From an unidentified bacterial endosymbiont (GTDB lineage: Bacteria > Pseudomonadota > Gammaproteobacteria > Enterobacterales > Enterobacteriaceae), in assembly GCF_918797525.1 (NCBI RefSeq), contig NZ_OU963893.1:3162001-3226000 (forward strand): a stretch of 64,000 nucleotides of DNA, read 5' to 3'. The translations under genes and the position numbers were made by a program. This document shows, in pieces, positions 26,409 to 35,799 of the stretch (the first letter of the stretch is position 1; each line of letters starts with the position of its first letter). Below the pieces are notes generated by a model. That model saw nothing but the letters and a program-made list of their open reading frames with translations. It made no database searches and was not told where the DNA came from.

Positions 26409-28923
26409 TGTTTCCTCCTGTCTGTGGCACGCTTGCCCACGAAGAGAGACCCTTGCATACCACATCTCCAACCCAGAGTGCGCCGCGCGCCTTGTGTAAA
26501 TCCAGTTCAACTTCACAGGTTTTACTTTCTCCATGGCTGAAATCGATAGTGGGATGCTTTTTATCGATATCCATAACAAACTCCCCCTTCTCATCGGTAC
26601 GGGTTCGTCCTATGTGGTTATTAATGCTCGCATTGGACAGCAATGTTCCATCCTCAGCGCGAATGCGCCCGGATACTGTCACCATCTGCTTCACTTCCGG
26701 CTCAATCACGGCAACGTTGCCAGGATAAAGCGTCAGGTTGCTCTTACGCCCCTTTACAATGTCGTAACTGTCAGACGAGTTCTTACTGTTCTGCAGTTCG
26801 ACTTCGTAGCGGCCGTATGGCAGCAAGGTAAGATAATTTTGTTTGCCGCTGAGCTGTACAACGCGCCCGTTCACTTTGGCGCTGAGTTGGCCGTCATCTT
26901 CCAGGCCGGTTTTAAAAATCACGCCGGCGTTACCCTCGCTTCGTCCGCTGGCGGCAATATTTGTCCCCTGCCAGCCGACGCTGCCGCTGGCCGACAGGTT
27001 TGTATTGATATAACCGTCCGCGCCGCTACTCACGTTCAGTGTTCCGTTGGCATAACGCGTTTCAAATTGCGCGTAAGCGCCGCCGCTCAGGGTTTTATCA
27101 TCACCCGTCTCGCCAGAGATCGCCCGCGACACGTTCGCTCCGACGGTGCGAATAGCCCCTTCGTCAATGTGCTTACGGGCGGAAATATTGGCCATGGAGT
27201 AACCGTTCTGGTGCGTCATCCCGGCGCTGATCCAGTTACCGAGCGGAAGGGATAAATCAAGGGCGATGTATTTCCCGGTACTGGAATTGCTGTTGCTATT
27301 ATTGTAACGCTGTACCCCCGCACGCAGCCCCAGCGAACCAAACGCGCCGCTATAAACCGTCTGGTAGTAATCTGCCGTGTAGTAATGATTGTTATAACGG
27401 CGGTCGTCGTTATAGCTAAGGCTGAGCGTGCCAACTTTTGACCATAACGCGTTGAGGTTTACTGTGCCGCCAATCGCCCGGTTATCTGCGTTGCTGCGCC
27501 TGAGATTATCGCCAATACGGCTCTTCTCCTGGTTAACCCATAGCGAACTAAAGCCGCCGGGTAAGGCGGCACTAATGCTGCTGATACTGCTCCAGGAGCC
27601 GTCGCTCGCCAGCATATTTTGCAGATTGAGACTCACCGTCTCTGTCACCGGCAGCGTAATGCGGGTTTCACCGATGGCGTTATTATCGAATCCATAGCCG
27701 CTCGCGGCCCAGCTCAAGGTGCTCAGGGCGCCAGAGGAGGATATGCCTGCCAGCCAACTCTCTTTTGCCGGTTTCGTTTTTTTACCGCCTTGCGACCAGC
27801 TGTCCATATGGAAGCTGCCGCCCCATATTTGCCAGGCCACAGGCGCACCTGCGCCGCGACCACGGCTAAAAAGTTTATTTACCCGCTGGGTACGCGTACT
27901 GACCAGCCGGCCATTAACAATTACGTCCACATTAATGTCGTAGATACCATACGGCAGGCCGCGGGTGTCTACTTCATGATTGCCCATGACAAAGTTTTGG
28001 ACGCTCAACAGCCGCCCGTCACGGGTGAGATGGACCTCCCCGGCCGCAGGCAGGAAAGCCACCACCGGCGTCGCCGACTGGCTGGTATCAAATACCGTTG
28101 AGCTGGCCTGATTCCCCCATGACGCCCCGTAGATTTTGCCTGCTGAAATCGCGGACGTTGGGCCCAGAGACTGAAGATTCCAGGTATCCAGCATCCCACC
28201 TGCAAAGCGATGGCCGGCGAAATCTCGCTCATACATCGCCTTATACAGCGCATTATCCTGGCGAGAGGTGCCCATGCCGTAAAGCGAACCATCCAGAATG
28301 ACGTGATGCTCGCGCAACGCACTGACGTTATTGAGTGAAAGATAGCTGGAGGTATTACCACTCCCGCTGCGCATCTGGTTGTTATAAACCCCCAGGTTAT
28401 ACTGCAGGTTATTACTGACCGCATTAACGCTGGACTGCCCGATATCTTCACTGCGCGCACGCAGTACGGTACCCAACGCCTCTCGCTTCACAACCAACTG
28501 CAGAATGAGCTGTCTGAAACTGAACCGGAGCCAGGCATCATCCGTCAAGGATACGTTTAGCGCCCGATCAAAGGCGGCATCCGCAAGCTGGAGTAATTGC
28601 TGACGTGTCTCGTCGCTGACCCGCGCGTTATCATCGTTCTCTTCGAGAATAATCTTCCGCACCCGCAGCGCATGGCCTTCAAGCCAGATATAAGCCGTCC
28701 CGATACGCTGATCGTTATTGTTATCGCTACTGCCTTCCAGATGAATAAAAAGCGGAATGCTCATACCGTCCTGCAACGCCTGGCTAAAAGCCTGCGGGAT
28801 AATAACGCCGCCGATTTGCTGTACAGAGTCTGCGGCAATACTGTCGGCTGACGGCGCCAGCAGAAAAAGTATGCCGGAGGCAAGCCGCATTTTCGGTCCT
28901 GGGAAGATCGGTCGTAAAGGCAT
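26398..28923 (-). CDS. ecpC: EcpC, common pilus outer-membrane usher
   Basis: 841 residues, the E. coli EcpC length. It is the usher pore that exports and orders pilus subunits. The N-terminal signal is followed by [20 protein letters not shown]. The beta-barrel region has repeated aromatic/Gly/Ser strands. The C-terminal carboxypeptidase-like domain includes [16 protein letters not shown] and [16 protein letters not shown]. It lies 25 bp downstream of ecpB and overlaps ecpD. No frameshifts seen. Confidence 0.94.
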   Translation of the reverse strand: MPLRPIFPGPKMRLASGILFLLAPSADSIAADSVQQIGGVIIPQAFSQALQDGMSIPLFIHLEGSSDNNNDQRIGTAYIWLEGHALRVRKIILEENDDNARVSDETRQQLLQLADAAFDRALNVSLTDDAWLRFSFRQLILQLVVKREALGTVLRARSEDIGQSSVNAVSNNLQYNLGVYNNQMRSGSGNTSSYLSLNNVSALREHHVILDGSLYGMGTSRQDNALYKAMYERDFAGHRFAGGMLDTWNLQSLGPTSAISAGKIYGASWGNQASSTVFDTSQSATPVVAFLPAAGEVHLTRDGRLLSVQNFVMGNHEVDTRGLPYGIYDINVDVIVNGRLVSTRTQRVNKLFSRGRGAGAPVAWQIWGGSFHMDSWSQGGKKTKPAKESWLAGISSSGALSTLSWAASGYGFDNNAIGETRITLPVTETVSLNLQNMLASDGSWSSISSISAALPGGFSSLWVNQEKSRIGDNLRRSNADNRAIGGTVNLNALWSKVGTLSLSYNDDRRYNNHYYTADYYQTVYSGAFGSLGLRAGVQRYNNSNSNSSTGKYIALDLSLPLGNWISAGMTHQNGYSMANISARKHIDEGAIRTVGANVSRAISGETGDDKTLSGGAYAQFETRYANGTLNVSSGADGYINTNLSASGSVGWQGTNIAASGRSEGNAGVIFKTGLEDDGQLSAKVNGRVVQLSGKQNYLTLLPYGRYEVELQNSKNSSDSYDIVKGRKSNLTLYPGNVAVIEPEVKQMVTVSGRIRAEDGTLLSNASINNHIGRTRTDEKGEFVMDIDKKHPTIDFSHGESKTCEVELDLHKARGALWVGDVVCKGLSSWASVPQTGGNSES

Positions 28924-28948
28924 AGTTCTCGTCCGTTAGCACCAATGT

Positions 28949-29617
28949 CTATTTCACAGGAACAAATTGCTCACCCTGCCAGGCCGCAACCCGACCTTTT
29001 TTGTCGGCGATATTGACCCGTGTGAAGTTGCGCGATTTGCCGGGCATCAGGTAGTAATTTTCTTTGCACTCTTTGCCGTCAGCGCTTTTCAGGCATGGGC
29101 CGTAGGCGATGATGCGCAGGGTGGCATTACCGGTGTTGGTTAGCGCGTTGCCCGTGAACGTCCAGGCGTAATTTACCTTGCGTGGCGCCACTACCAGGAG
29201 GGTACCTATCCGCGCTGAGGCGGTCGCCACGGCACTGCGCTCGGATCCATGATGCTGAGCATCACTTAACGCCTGATCAAACCAGATGATACGGTAATAA
29301 CGCTCCCGGTCATCGGCAGGGCCTTTATAGAAGAAACGAACGACTTCACTGGCCTGGGCTGGCAGCAGCAGACTGGCAGGAGTTAGCAGGATCTCATCCT
29401 GTTTTTCCATAGGGATCACCCTGCCCTCTTCCAGGGGTGAAGAGAGGCGTTCGAGATGAATGTTTATCAGGCGGCCGCTGTCGGTGGTGTTTTTAATCTC
29501 TTTACTCAGCGTACTTTTATCGCTGTTCATAAAAGAAGAGATTTCCCCCACATCCAGCGCCAGCGCGGGGCTTGCTATACCCACAAACAAGGCAAGAGAA
29601 AGAAGGTGTTTTTTCAT
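28949..29617 (-). CDS. ecpB: EcpB, common pilus chaperone
   Basis: 222 residues, E. coli length. It has a signal peptide ([20 protein letters not shown]) and then the chaperone fold with [19 protein letters not shown] and [15 protein letters not shown]. It is the periplasmic chaperone of the major pilin. It lies 60 bp after ecpA, with a small C-rich/G-rich imperfect hairpin between the two (about 29640-29660) that may limit read-through and keep EcpA more abundant; that effect is inference. Confidence 0.93.
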   Translation of the reverse strand: MKKHLLSLALFVGIASPALALDVGEISSFMNSDKSTLSKEIKNTTDSGRLINIHLERLSSPLEEGRVIPMEKQDEILLTPASLLLPAQASEVVRFFYKGPADDRERYYRIIWFDQALSDAQHHGSERSAVATASARIGTLLVVAPRKVNYAWTFTGNALTNTGNATLRIIAYGPCLKSADGKECKENYYLMPGKSRNFTRVNIADKKGRVAAWQGEQFVPVK

Positions 29618-29677
29618 CAGAGTTCAGTCCATGAATAAAGCAGGGGGAAGTCCCCCTGCCTTGTCATATACGGGAGA

Positions 29678-30265
29678 TCAGCTTGTCCAGGTCGCGTCGA
29701 ACTGTACGCTGACGTCGCCGCTCCAGATCCCTTCCGGCAGCGTGCTGTAGTCAGTCACTGGGGTTGTGCCATCAGTGGTGCCGCTGATAATGGAAAAATT
29801 GAAACCATCCTGAACGGTCGTGCGGCCTGCAACGTTATAACCTGCAGACAATGCGCTGAGGTTGCCGCCCAGTACGCCATTTGCGGTATCGATCATGATA
29901 GTGTCGGCATTTTTCGCCACTTCAGCGCCATTGTAATTAACGCCTACGTTCAGGGTTGAACCGGAGGTATCCAGCTGAGTCAGCGTATTCGTTACCAGGC
30001 GGGAGGTCAGCTTAAAGGCCGTTGCCGTCGTATCACCTTCAATTGCAACGTCAAAAAGACCTTTCTGAGAATTAAAACCTTTTATTCCCTCTGCATACTG
30101 AAAAGCGAGGCTGCCCAGTGGGGTAACAATCAGTTTACTGGTGGTGTCTTTTTTGGCGGTTGCCGACCAGGTCGCGACAGCCTGAGCGGTAGTATCAGCA
30201 GCCTGAGCCATTCCCATTCCGGCAAATGTGGTAACCAGTGCAATAGCAAGAATCTTTCTTTTCAT
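29678..30265 (-). CDS. ecpA: EcpA, common pilus major pilin
   Basis: 195 residues, E. coli EcpA (MatB/YagZ) length and very similar throughout. The signal peptide ends [45 protein letters not shown] and the C-terminal [17 protein letters not shown] are diagnostic. EcpA forms the pilus rod involved in early biofilm and host-cell adhesion. It is first in the operon. In E. coli and Klebsiella the LuxR-type activator gene ecpR sits immediately upstream; here it is not found in the adjacent 1.4 kb. Confidence 0.95.
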   Translation of the reverse strand: MKRKILAIALVTTFAGMGMAQAADTTAQAVATWSATAKKDTTSKLIVTPLGSLAFQYAEGIKGFNSQKGLFDVAIEGDTTATAFKLTSRLVTNTLTQLDTSGSTLNVGVNYNGAEVAKNADTIMIDTANGVLGGNLSALSAGYNVAGRTTVQDGFNFSIISGTTDGTTPVTDYSTLPEGIWSGDVSVQFDATWTS

Positions 30266-30285
30266 TTCAATATCATCCTGAGTTA

Positions 30286-30332
30286 ATTATAATTCATACT
30301 TAACTATTCCCACTAAAATGTAATAGGAATAG
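30286..30332 (-). promoter_or_regulatory. Candidate ecpA promoter and inverted-repeat operator
   Basis: Reading the minus strand, TATAAT at 30291-30286 lies about 20 bp upstream of the ecpA start codon, without a good -35. An inverted repeat CTATTCC-N15-GGAATAG covers 30304-30332, where an activator would sit. The core resembles the TTCCT half-sites recorded for EcpR in E. coli, but here they are inverted. Which protein binds is unknown. Confidence 0.45.
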
Positions 30333-30919
30333 CAAAGTTACGCGCAAAGGCACGGTAATAATGGAGATAAACAGGTCTTTATCGTGATGAGAGCATGGGG
30401 AAACTTTCCATGACCAAAATAGCCAGAGAATCCCATGCGTTAAACGCATCATTAAAACTACATATAAAACAATGGATTAATACACTTACAACACCCTCAT
30501 CATATGAGTACGAAAGTGATTTTTATGTATTTGTATACATGCCTTAAATAAGCGTATTTATCATCTTCATGTCAAAGATGAAGATTTTTTATCTCAACGA
30601 ATTGAGCGGCAGTGTAACAAAATTTTTTTTGCGCAACTACTCGCAAAATGTTATAAAGATGTTAATTTGATGGGATTTTAAGGATGCAGAATTTAACTCA
30701 AATAAAACCACATTAACAATATGGACTGGAAATCCTTGTTATTTAAGGCGGTTATTTAACCCGTTAGCGGATATTTTTGGTTTAATTTCATGCTGAAATT
30801 AAACCAAACTATTTCAAAACAACCTGGTTTTCGTTGAATGTTGGTTAATGCGGGTCATGCACAGCAACCAGCGTCTCAGGATTGACTACACATTAACGCT
30901 ACCATCAGCAGAATATGCT
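30333..30919. other. AT-rich gene-free stretch upstream of ecpA
   Basis: 587 bp without a credible ORF. An AT-rich stem-loop with a T-run sits at 30563-30590 (ATCTTCAT / ATGAAGAT), resembling a weak plus-strand terminator. Low GC suggests H-NS-bound, horizontally acquired DNA. No ecpR-like coding sequence is seen. Confidence 0.5.
30779..30805. repeat. Perfect 12-bp inverted repeat
   Basis: GGTTTAATTTCA-TGC-TGAAATTAAACC. The arms are perfect and there is no T-run on either strand, so it is more likely an operator or relic of a mobile or regulatory site than a terminator. Confidence 0.7.
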
Positions 30920-31198
30920 TTATTTCGGGTTATGGCCTGATTTTAATGATGAGGACATTTTGCCTCTCATCATCTCCCACACCTGGCGATTAAAAGGTGT
31001 GATATTATAGATTGTTAGTTGAACGTATTTCCCATCAACTGCCAGACTATCCCTGAAAGGTTCAACCGTTGCGCCAGGGCGAAGTATAACACTCCCTTTA
31101 TACCAGATAACGAGTTTAAGCATCTTAACGCTAACGATGCTTGTAAACATAATTCCCGTGGCAGGGCAAACAAGGGTATCTATGACAGTCCATTTCAT
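30920..31198 (-). CDS. Small hypothetical protein between ecp and cas genes
   Basis: 92 residues from ATG 31198, with a strong AAGGAGCT ribosome-binding site about 5 bases upstream, which is the main reason to accept it. The protein (MKWTVIDTLVCPATGIMFTS...) is mostly beta-prone. It has a hydrophobic stretch TGIMFTSIVSVKMLKLVIW that is too polar for a clear membrane helix, one cysteine, and a basic C-terminal tail. I do not recognise a family. It stands alone in AT-rich DNA between the ecp operon and csy4 and could be part of either accessory module or of neither. Confidence 0.5.
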   Translation of the reverse strand: MKWTVIDTLVCPATGIMFTSIVSVKMLKLVIWYKGSVILRPGATVEPFRDSLAVDGKYVQLTIYNITPFNRQVWEMMRGKMSSSLKSGHNPK

Positions 31199-31208
31199 GT
31201 ACAGCTCC

Positions 31209-31687
31209 TTACAGATTACAACGAAATTAACAGCGGATCCCGATCAAATATATCCAGGAATTTGCTTAGAAGAATATAGTTGACGTTCTTAAAATAAGCA
31301 ATGATATCGCAAGTCATTGAAATTGATCATTTTTATACTTTTTCTTTATTTCTTTTGAATTCATACATTAAGCTAAACATTGCTTTATCGTAAAAATTTA
31401 AAAAATTTTTAAGTGGCGATATATTATATATGACACGAACAAGAATCTTCTGACGATAATACTTGCATTACATATTGTTTTACTATCGAATTGTTAGCTT
31501 TTATAATTTTCCCAGAATAAAACAAAATCAAAACATATCATTAACACAAAGAAGGGTTATCGGCATAAGGAAGCGTAATACGCCCGGTCTGTTCCGCTTT
31601 CAGTGCGCGATAAACCGGAGAAGTGAATTGAATATATCAATAAGACAGAAAGAACCGCCCCCTCAAAACGGATGCGGCCGTCATTGC
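31209..31687. other. Gene-free stretch downstream of csy4
   Basis: About 480 bp, very AT-rich to 31560. No I-F repeats are present, although many I-F loci in E. coli carry a second array on this side of the cas operon. A plus-strand frame at 31463-31720 has no ribosome-binding site or family features. Confidence 0.5.
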
Positions 31688-32242
31688 TTAAAACCAGGGA
31701 ACCGTCGCTGTCGCGCTTAAGCCATACGTTGAAAATGTTCCCGCGACGGGTGCGCAGAGTAATTCTCCGTGCCGAATAAAAAGCCGGAAAGATTGCCCCG
31801 ATGAGAGGCTTCGCAGGTTCAGCCAGGGTAAATCAGTCCGTGCGTCTTCCGCTGTCCTCAGGCGCTGCTGCGCCTCTTGTTCTGTTATCCATCCCTTTTT
31901 CACTGAACGCCGCATCAGCCGCTGCGCGCTGCTTTTAACCTGTACACGATTCACACAACGCCAGGTGCTTACCGCAGGCACAGGTTTTATATCCGCGCAT
32001 ATACAGTAATCGCTTAGCCCTTTGCGCCAGGCCAGTAATTCGAGTTCATTCAATGCCGGCAGGCTTCCGTGCAGACGCAAAATTGCCCCCGGCTTGATGT
32101 CATGTGCGGGAAAACTGATACCAATATCCCCTTTTCCTCTCTGCCCGAGCACACGATGAAGTTTGGCCACCAGCGCCGCCATCAGCATCTCTTCACTGAA
32201 CTCCGGGTCTGGCAGCACGCGGATCTCCAGGTAGTGATCCAT
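31688..32242 (-). CDS. cas6f: Cas6f (Csy4), crRNA-processing endonuclease
   Basis: 184 residues. It cleaves the pre-crRNA at the base of each repeat hairpin and stays bound to the 3' end in the Csy complex. The conserved start MDHYLEIRVLPDPEF, the catalytic His29 (KLHRVLG), the Arg-rich helix AQRLMRRSVKKG that binds the hairpin, and the end FSTYGLSATATVPWF all match Pseudomonas Csy4. It is last in csy1-csy2-csy3-csy4, 9 bp after csy3. It should also recognise the variant hairpins at 35805-35875, whose stems are preserved by compensatory changes. Confidence 0.96.
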   Translation of the reverse strand: MDHYLEIRVLPDPEFSEEMLMAALVAKLHRVLGQRGKGDIGISFPAHDIKPGAILRLHGSLPALNELELLAWRKGLSDYCICADIKPVPAVSTWRCVNRVQVKSSAQRLMRRSVKKGWITEQEAQQRLRTAEDARTDLPWLNLRSLSSGQSFRLFIRHGELLCAPVAGTFSTYGLSATATVPWF

Positions 32243-32251
32243 ACCAGCTCC

Positions 32252-33250
32252 TTACTCGCCCTTTTCGCCGAAAACGCCGCCACGGATAAGCACAGCCATC
32301 ACGTAGTGCTGTTGTTCCACGTCAGGTTTTTTACCTTTCGTGACCCAGTTATCGAGAAGCGTGTAGAAATCCATACTCTCTTTTGGTTGACGGCACGCCA
32401 CCCCGCGGCTGGTCACAGAGCCATATGGCTCTACGGCGATAGCCCCTAACTCATCAACCAACGGATGCCAGGTATCGATAGTTCGCAGTGCATTGCCAAT
32501 TTTCTGCGAGTGCATACCGGCAACGTTATCCACCTGATACAAGAGGCGGCTTTTCGTGCTATTGCCGTCCAGCACCAGCTCCTGCGACGGGAAAATCTCC
32601 TGTCCGGCCCCAAGCAGCACCTGCGCTTCAACATTTAACAGGACAAATCCTTCGCCGCTGAGTCCTTTTTCAATCTCCGTTGCCAGCTGGATGAGTTGCT
32701 TATCGCTGGCGGAAAAATCACGCAAACCATAGCCATACGCATCAAATGTCCAGGTGTTGCTGCCCGTGATGTTCACGACGATTTTTTCAGCACCGACGCG
32801 GTTACGCCATAAAAAACGTCCGTTAGCCAGGTTGGTTGCGTAGCGACGCGCCAGTTCAGCAAAACCGTGCTCTCTGATATAGCCGTCAATCACCTGCTGT
32901 AGCGCATCCTGATAGTCACGGTCATTGCACACCGAAGGGGTAGAGATATTACCGAGTACGCGCAGGGTAAATTTAACCTTTAGGGTATCGGCATCTGCCG
33001 GGAGTGCTGCCACATCCACTCGCTGAAGGTTAGCCTTCTGGATCTCGGCATCCAGTTTAGCCGGGTCGTTGATCAGCGCATTTTTCAGACGGTTTGAAAT
33101 AGTGCCGCGCACCGCTTTCTCCTGAATGCAAACAGGTTGCCACTGTTTGCCCTCCCAGCTTCCGGAATACATTACTGCATCAGAAGTCGCCAGTTTGCGT
33201 TCAAATGCCAGTACAGATGCCGTTTTGACAGCAGTTGGAGCCTTAGCCAT
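32252..33250 (-). CDS. cas7f: Cas7f (Csy3), Csy complex backbone subunit
   Basis: 332 residues. Six copies form the helical backbone on the crRNA spacer in type I-F Cascade. Family stretches include [20 protein letters not shown] near the N-terminus, [16 protein letters not shown] and the C-terminal [20 protein letters not shown]. It lies 12 bp after csy2 and 9 bp before csy4, a tight operon. Intact. Confidence 0.95.
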   Translation of the reverse strand: MAKAPTAVKTASVLAFERKLATSDAVMYSGSWEGKQWQPVCIQEKAVRGTISNRLKNALINDPAKLDAEIQKANLQRVDVAALPADADTLKVKFTLRVLGNISTPSVCNDRDYQDALQQVIDGYIREHGFAELARRYATNLANGRFLWRNRVGAEKIVVNITGSNTWTFDAYGYGLRDFSASDKQLIQLATEIEKGLSGEGFVLLNVEAQVLLGAGQEIFPSQELVLDGNSTKSRLLYQVDNVAGMHSQKIGNALRTIDTWHPLVDELGAIAVEPYGSVTSRGVACRQPKESMDFYTLLDNWVTKGKKPDVEQQHYVMAVLIRGGVFGEKGE

Positions 33251-33262
33251 AAATCAATCCTT

Positions 33263-34198
33263 TTAAATTGAATGTTCAGAAGTCACCGGTGCGTCGGCAC
33301 CCTGACAGTAGTAGCCGGTTTCTGTGGTGCGATAACGCCAGAAAATATCATTAAGTGACTGAATTTTATGTAATCCACACCATTCACCGATGCCGTATAC
33401 CGCCTCTACAAACGCAAACGGAGTGTGCATATCCCGGGCATGGGTTACCCCGCCCGGCGGAAAGCATTCAGAGATACGCTGATATCCGGTCATGAGCGGC
33501 ACCAGATAGCCGGACCTGGGTTTTGCAACAACGTGCCAGTTGGCCGGATCGCCTTCCTGAATGTCTCCCTCGTCCGGCGTGTCGGCCTGCATTTTTAGCG
33601 CGGCAAAATCGAGCCAGGCATCCAGCAGCGTGGCATCCGGGCGCTTTTCAAGCAGCGCCTGATGGTGCTCGTCAAGCCAGCGGCTGCGATCGCGCAGGGC
33701 AAAGCCCGGCATGAGTTGCCACTGTAGCCGGGACATCTCAGCTCCGATGCCGGGCATCGCCATAACAAAAATATGCTGAATATCGACGATTATCCCGCCC
33801 GCCAGCCGCATTGACGGGCACACCTGCGATAACACCGCCGCCAGATCGCGCTGCCCGTATTCCCCATTCGGGATTTCGCCATGGCATTCAAGCAGTAGCG
33901 AAACAGTCATATGCATGCGCCCCTCTTCATTGAACGAGGCGGTTTTGGCTTCACGGGTAAGGGGGTTACGGGTCAATGCAAACTGATAATCCCGACCGGA
34001 GGTGTGAGCATGGATTTGCTGCTCATGGCTTACCACCGCGCAGCCGTCAATGCGCAGCCCGTGCGAATCCGTGAGCTTGCGCGATAACGCATGGGCAAAC
34101 CCCAGAAAGTGGGTGATAGCGGGAAAACCGTACGTCAGGCCCGCAATGGCGTTGGCGTTTTCCACCCGGACACGGCGAAGCAGAATTAATGAACTCAT
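33263..34198 (-). CDS. cas5f: Cas5f (Csy2), Csy complex 5'-handle binding subunit
   Basis: 311 residues. It pairs with Cas8f at the 5' handle of the crRNA. The N-terminal LILLRRVRVENANAIAGLTY and internal GFPAITHFLGFAHAL are typical of Csy2. Its ATG overlaps the csy1 stop by 4 bp (ATGA), giving coupled translation. No truncation. Confidence 0.94.
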   Translation of the reverse strand: MSSLILLRRVRVENANAIAGLTYGFPAITHFLGFAHALSRKLTDSHGLRIDGCAVVSHEQQIHAHTSGRDYQFALTRNPLTREAKTASFNEEGRMHMTVSLLLECHGEIPNGEYGQRDLAAVLSQVCPSMRLAGGIIVDIQHIFVMAMPGIGAEMSRLQWQLMPGFALRDRSRWLDEHHQALLEKRPDATLLDAWLDFAALKMQADTPDEGDIQEGDPANWHVVAKPRSGYLVPLMTGYQRISECFPPGGVTHARDMHTPFAFVEAVYGIGEWCGLHKIQSLNDIFWRYRTTETGYYCQGADAPVTSEHSI

Positions 34199-35505
34199 TT
34201 CAGCGCCTCCTGAATGATTTTTTCCATTTCACGCAGTTGGCTGCGCAAACGCTCGCGGGTTTCCCATTCACGTTTTTCAGCAGCGCCGACGTCAGGTAGC
34301 GCCTTACGAAGCCGCGCGTTCAGCCACAGGGCGAAATCTTCCGCGACGCTTATCTGCCAGTTGTCTTTTTCTCGCTCAAGGCGAAAAACGTAATCTGTTT
34401 TGCTGCGCCAGGGATCGAGCCACAGCTGTTGGTGAGCGCTCAGATTCGGGCAGGAGAGCGTCCAGTTTTGCCATGCCTCGTGCTGGTGCTCTATCGCTAC
34501 GCCAAACAGCAGATCGATAAGCGCATTAATATACTCATCGCGGGCTTCACGAATACGAAAGTTGGTGTAATTAGGCGATCTCGACAGTAACGAAACCAGT
34601 AACTGAACCGTGGTGTTTGCCCGTCTGTCAAATCGCCCGCCCGGCCTGAACAGGGAACGTAACTCTGTCGGCGGTTTATCCGCTTTTTTCCACGTTGGCG
34701 GCTGGCAGGAAAGCAGCCAGACGCGTCCCCCGCGTACGCTGTTGAGATAAGAGATGTTCTGCGGTTTGGTGCCGCCAAAATGTATTTCTGCAGACGCCGG
34801 AAATAGCGTTAACACTTCAGGGTGCCAGGTTTTTTCGCGACGTGCTTTCCAGAGGGCTTTAACTGCGTCGCCAAAGCGAAAAGTGACCATTTTCTGGTGC
34901 ATGGCATGGGCCAGCGAGGTGGCGAACAGCGGGCTTAACAGATGATAATTGTCGCCTGCGGGGAAATAAGCCTGCTTCGCCAGCTTATGCGAGGTGGGCT
35001 GGGCTGGCGTTAAGGCGCGAGAAAATCCGCTCATCCACCTGTGCAACAGATCTTCGTCGTCGGTAAACGCAGCAAGGGCACAGCTATCGCCACGTTTCAG
35101 CCTCGCCAATAGTGAATCGCCGCCCTCAATGCGCGTTTGGAGCAGTTTCGCCACATCCAGCACCGCTGCGTTCCCCACAGCATCCGGTTCCAGACCGAAC
35201 AACGCCGAACTGCTGAGATACCCTTCCTGCGCCATTGCCTCGCTGTAAATACTGCTACTTTTTGAATCCCCATGGGTAAATTTTGCTGCATGGGTCACAA
35301 GGTTAATTTGTCCGGCTCGCTTCGCCGCATCCGTCAGCCAGGCTTGCGGTTGATAGCGAAGTTCCCGTTCCCGGCGTTCTGCCGCAAGCGTCGCGCTATC
35401 GGTATCGCTGCGTTTTGCGGCCCCTTTATCAAAGGCTTCCAGCTTTGCTTGCCGCCTTACGGCTATGTATTCAGCAATAAAAGCGCTTAGTGCTTCAACT
35501 GACAT
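34195..35505 (-). CDS. cas8f: Cas8f (Csy1), Csy complex large subunit
   Basis: 436 residues from ATG 35505 (MSVEALSAFIAEYI), with AGAAGG 6 bases upstream; an in-frame start at 35538 would add 11 residues without a better ribosome-binding site. Cas8f recognises the CC PAM and starts DNA unwinding. Blocks SYLNSVRGGRVWLLSCQPP and RRANTTVQLLVSLLSRSPN are typical. The 80-bp leader before it contains the 3' end of a short hydrophobic ORF (35586-35663), and both probably share one transcript. The promoter lies in the 35664-35790 region. Confidence 0.93.
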   Translation of the reverse strand: MSVEALSAFIAEYIAVRRQAKLEAFDKGAAKRSDTDSATLAAERRERELRYQPQAWLTDAAKRAGQINLVTHAAKFTHGDSKSSSIYSEAMAQEGYLSSSALFGLEPDAVGNAAVLDVAKLLQTRIEGGDSLLARLKRGDSCALAAFTDDEDLLHRWMSGFSRALTPAQPTSHKLAKQAYFPAGDNYHLLSPLFATSLAHAMHQKMVTFRFGDAVKALWKARREKTWHPEVLTLFPASAEIHFGGTKPQNISYLNSVRGGRVWLLSCQPPTWKKADKPPTELRSLFRPGGRFDRRANTTVQLLVSLLSRSPNYTNFRIREARDEYINALIDLLFGVAIEHQHEAWQNWTLSCPNLSAHQQLWLDPWRSKTDYVFRLEREKDNWQISVAEDFALWLNARLRKALPDVGAAEKREWETRERLRSQLREMEKIIQEALK

Positions 35506-35585
35506 AACACCTTCTTTATCAATCCAATTTGATAACAATAGCCGTTAAGATGCGCTGGATTAATAAGTAATTTAAAATCAGAAAC

Positions 35586-35663
35586 TTAAAACAGCGATCG
35601 AGAGAAAATAACAGCTACAACAATACACAGCAGGAGCAAAAAACGGGTTATTTTAATTAGCAT
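35586..35663 (-). CDS. Putative 25-residue hydrophobic peptide (possible CRISPR-repressed toxin)
   Basis: ATG 35663 to TAA 35586. An AGAAGGGG Shine-Dalgarno sequence lies 6-8 bases upstream of the ATG, better than those of most neighbouring genes. The peptide reads MLIKITR, then a 13-residue hydrophobic core FLLLLCIVVAVIF, then SRSLF. A short basic N-terminus, one membrane span and a tiny size are the hallmarks of type I-like membrane toxins (Ibs, TisB and Hok types), but I find no specific family. It sits between the putative pseudo-spacer target (35728-35756) and csy1, on the same strand as csy1. If real it would be expressed with csy1-4 and silenced by the Csy complex guided by the RNA at 35800-35882. 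Alternative: a translated leader without toxicity, or chance. Confidence 0.5.
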   Translation of the reverse strand: MLIKITRFLLLLCIVVAVIFSRSLF

Positions 35664-35727
35664 CGCACTTACCCCTTCTAAGACCAGGGATAAGACTATG
35701 CTTTGTTTAAATGATCCGCAATATGCT

Positions 35728-35756
35728 CCTATGTACAAAAAAGTTATTTTTAAATA
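35728..35756 (+). promoter_or_regulatory. Pseudo-protospacer with CC PAM in the csy1 upstream region
   Basis: CC (35728-35729) is followed by 27 bases that match the pseudo-spacer at 35828-35854 at 21 positions, including positions 1-5 and 7-9. Mismatches are at 6, 10, 15, 17, 18 and 27. Positions 6 and 18 fall where every sixth base is flipped out in type I complexes. The site is 67-93 bp upstream of the small ORF start, in A/T-rich DNA suited to a minus-strand promoter. Confidence 0.55.
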
Positions 35757-35799
35757 AAAAGTAGTTTTTTTTTTCGATAAACCACTTCAAACTCTATAA

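Noticed and set aside
31463..31720. 85-codon plus-strand ORF downstream of csy4
   Set aside because: Overlaps the csy4 3' end antisense, lacks a ribosome-binding site and has low-complexity composition.
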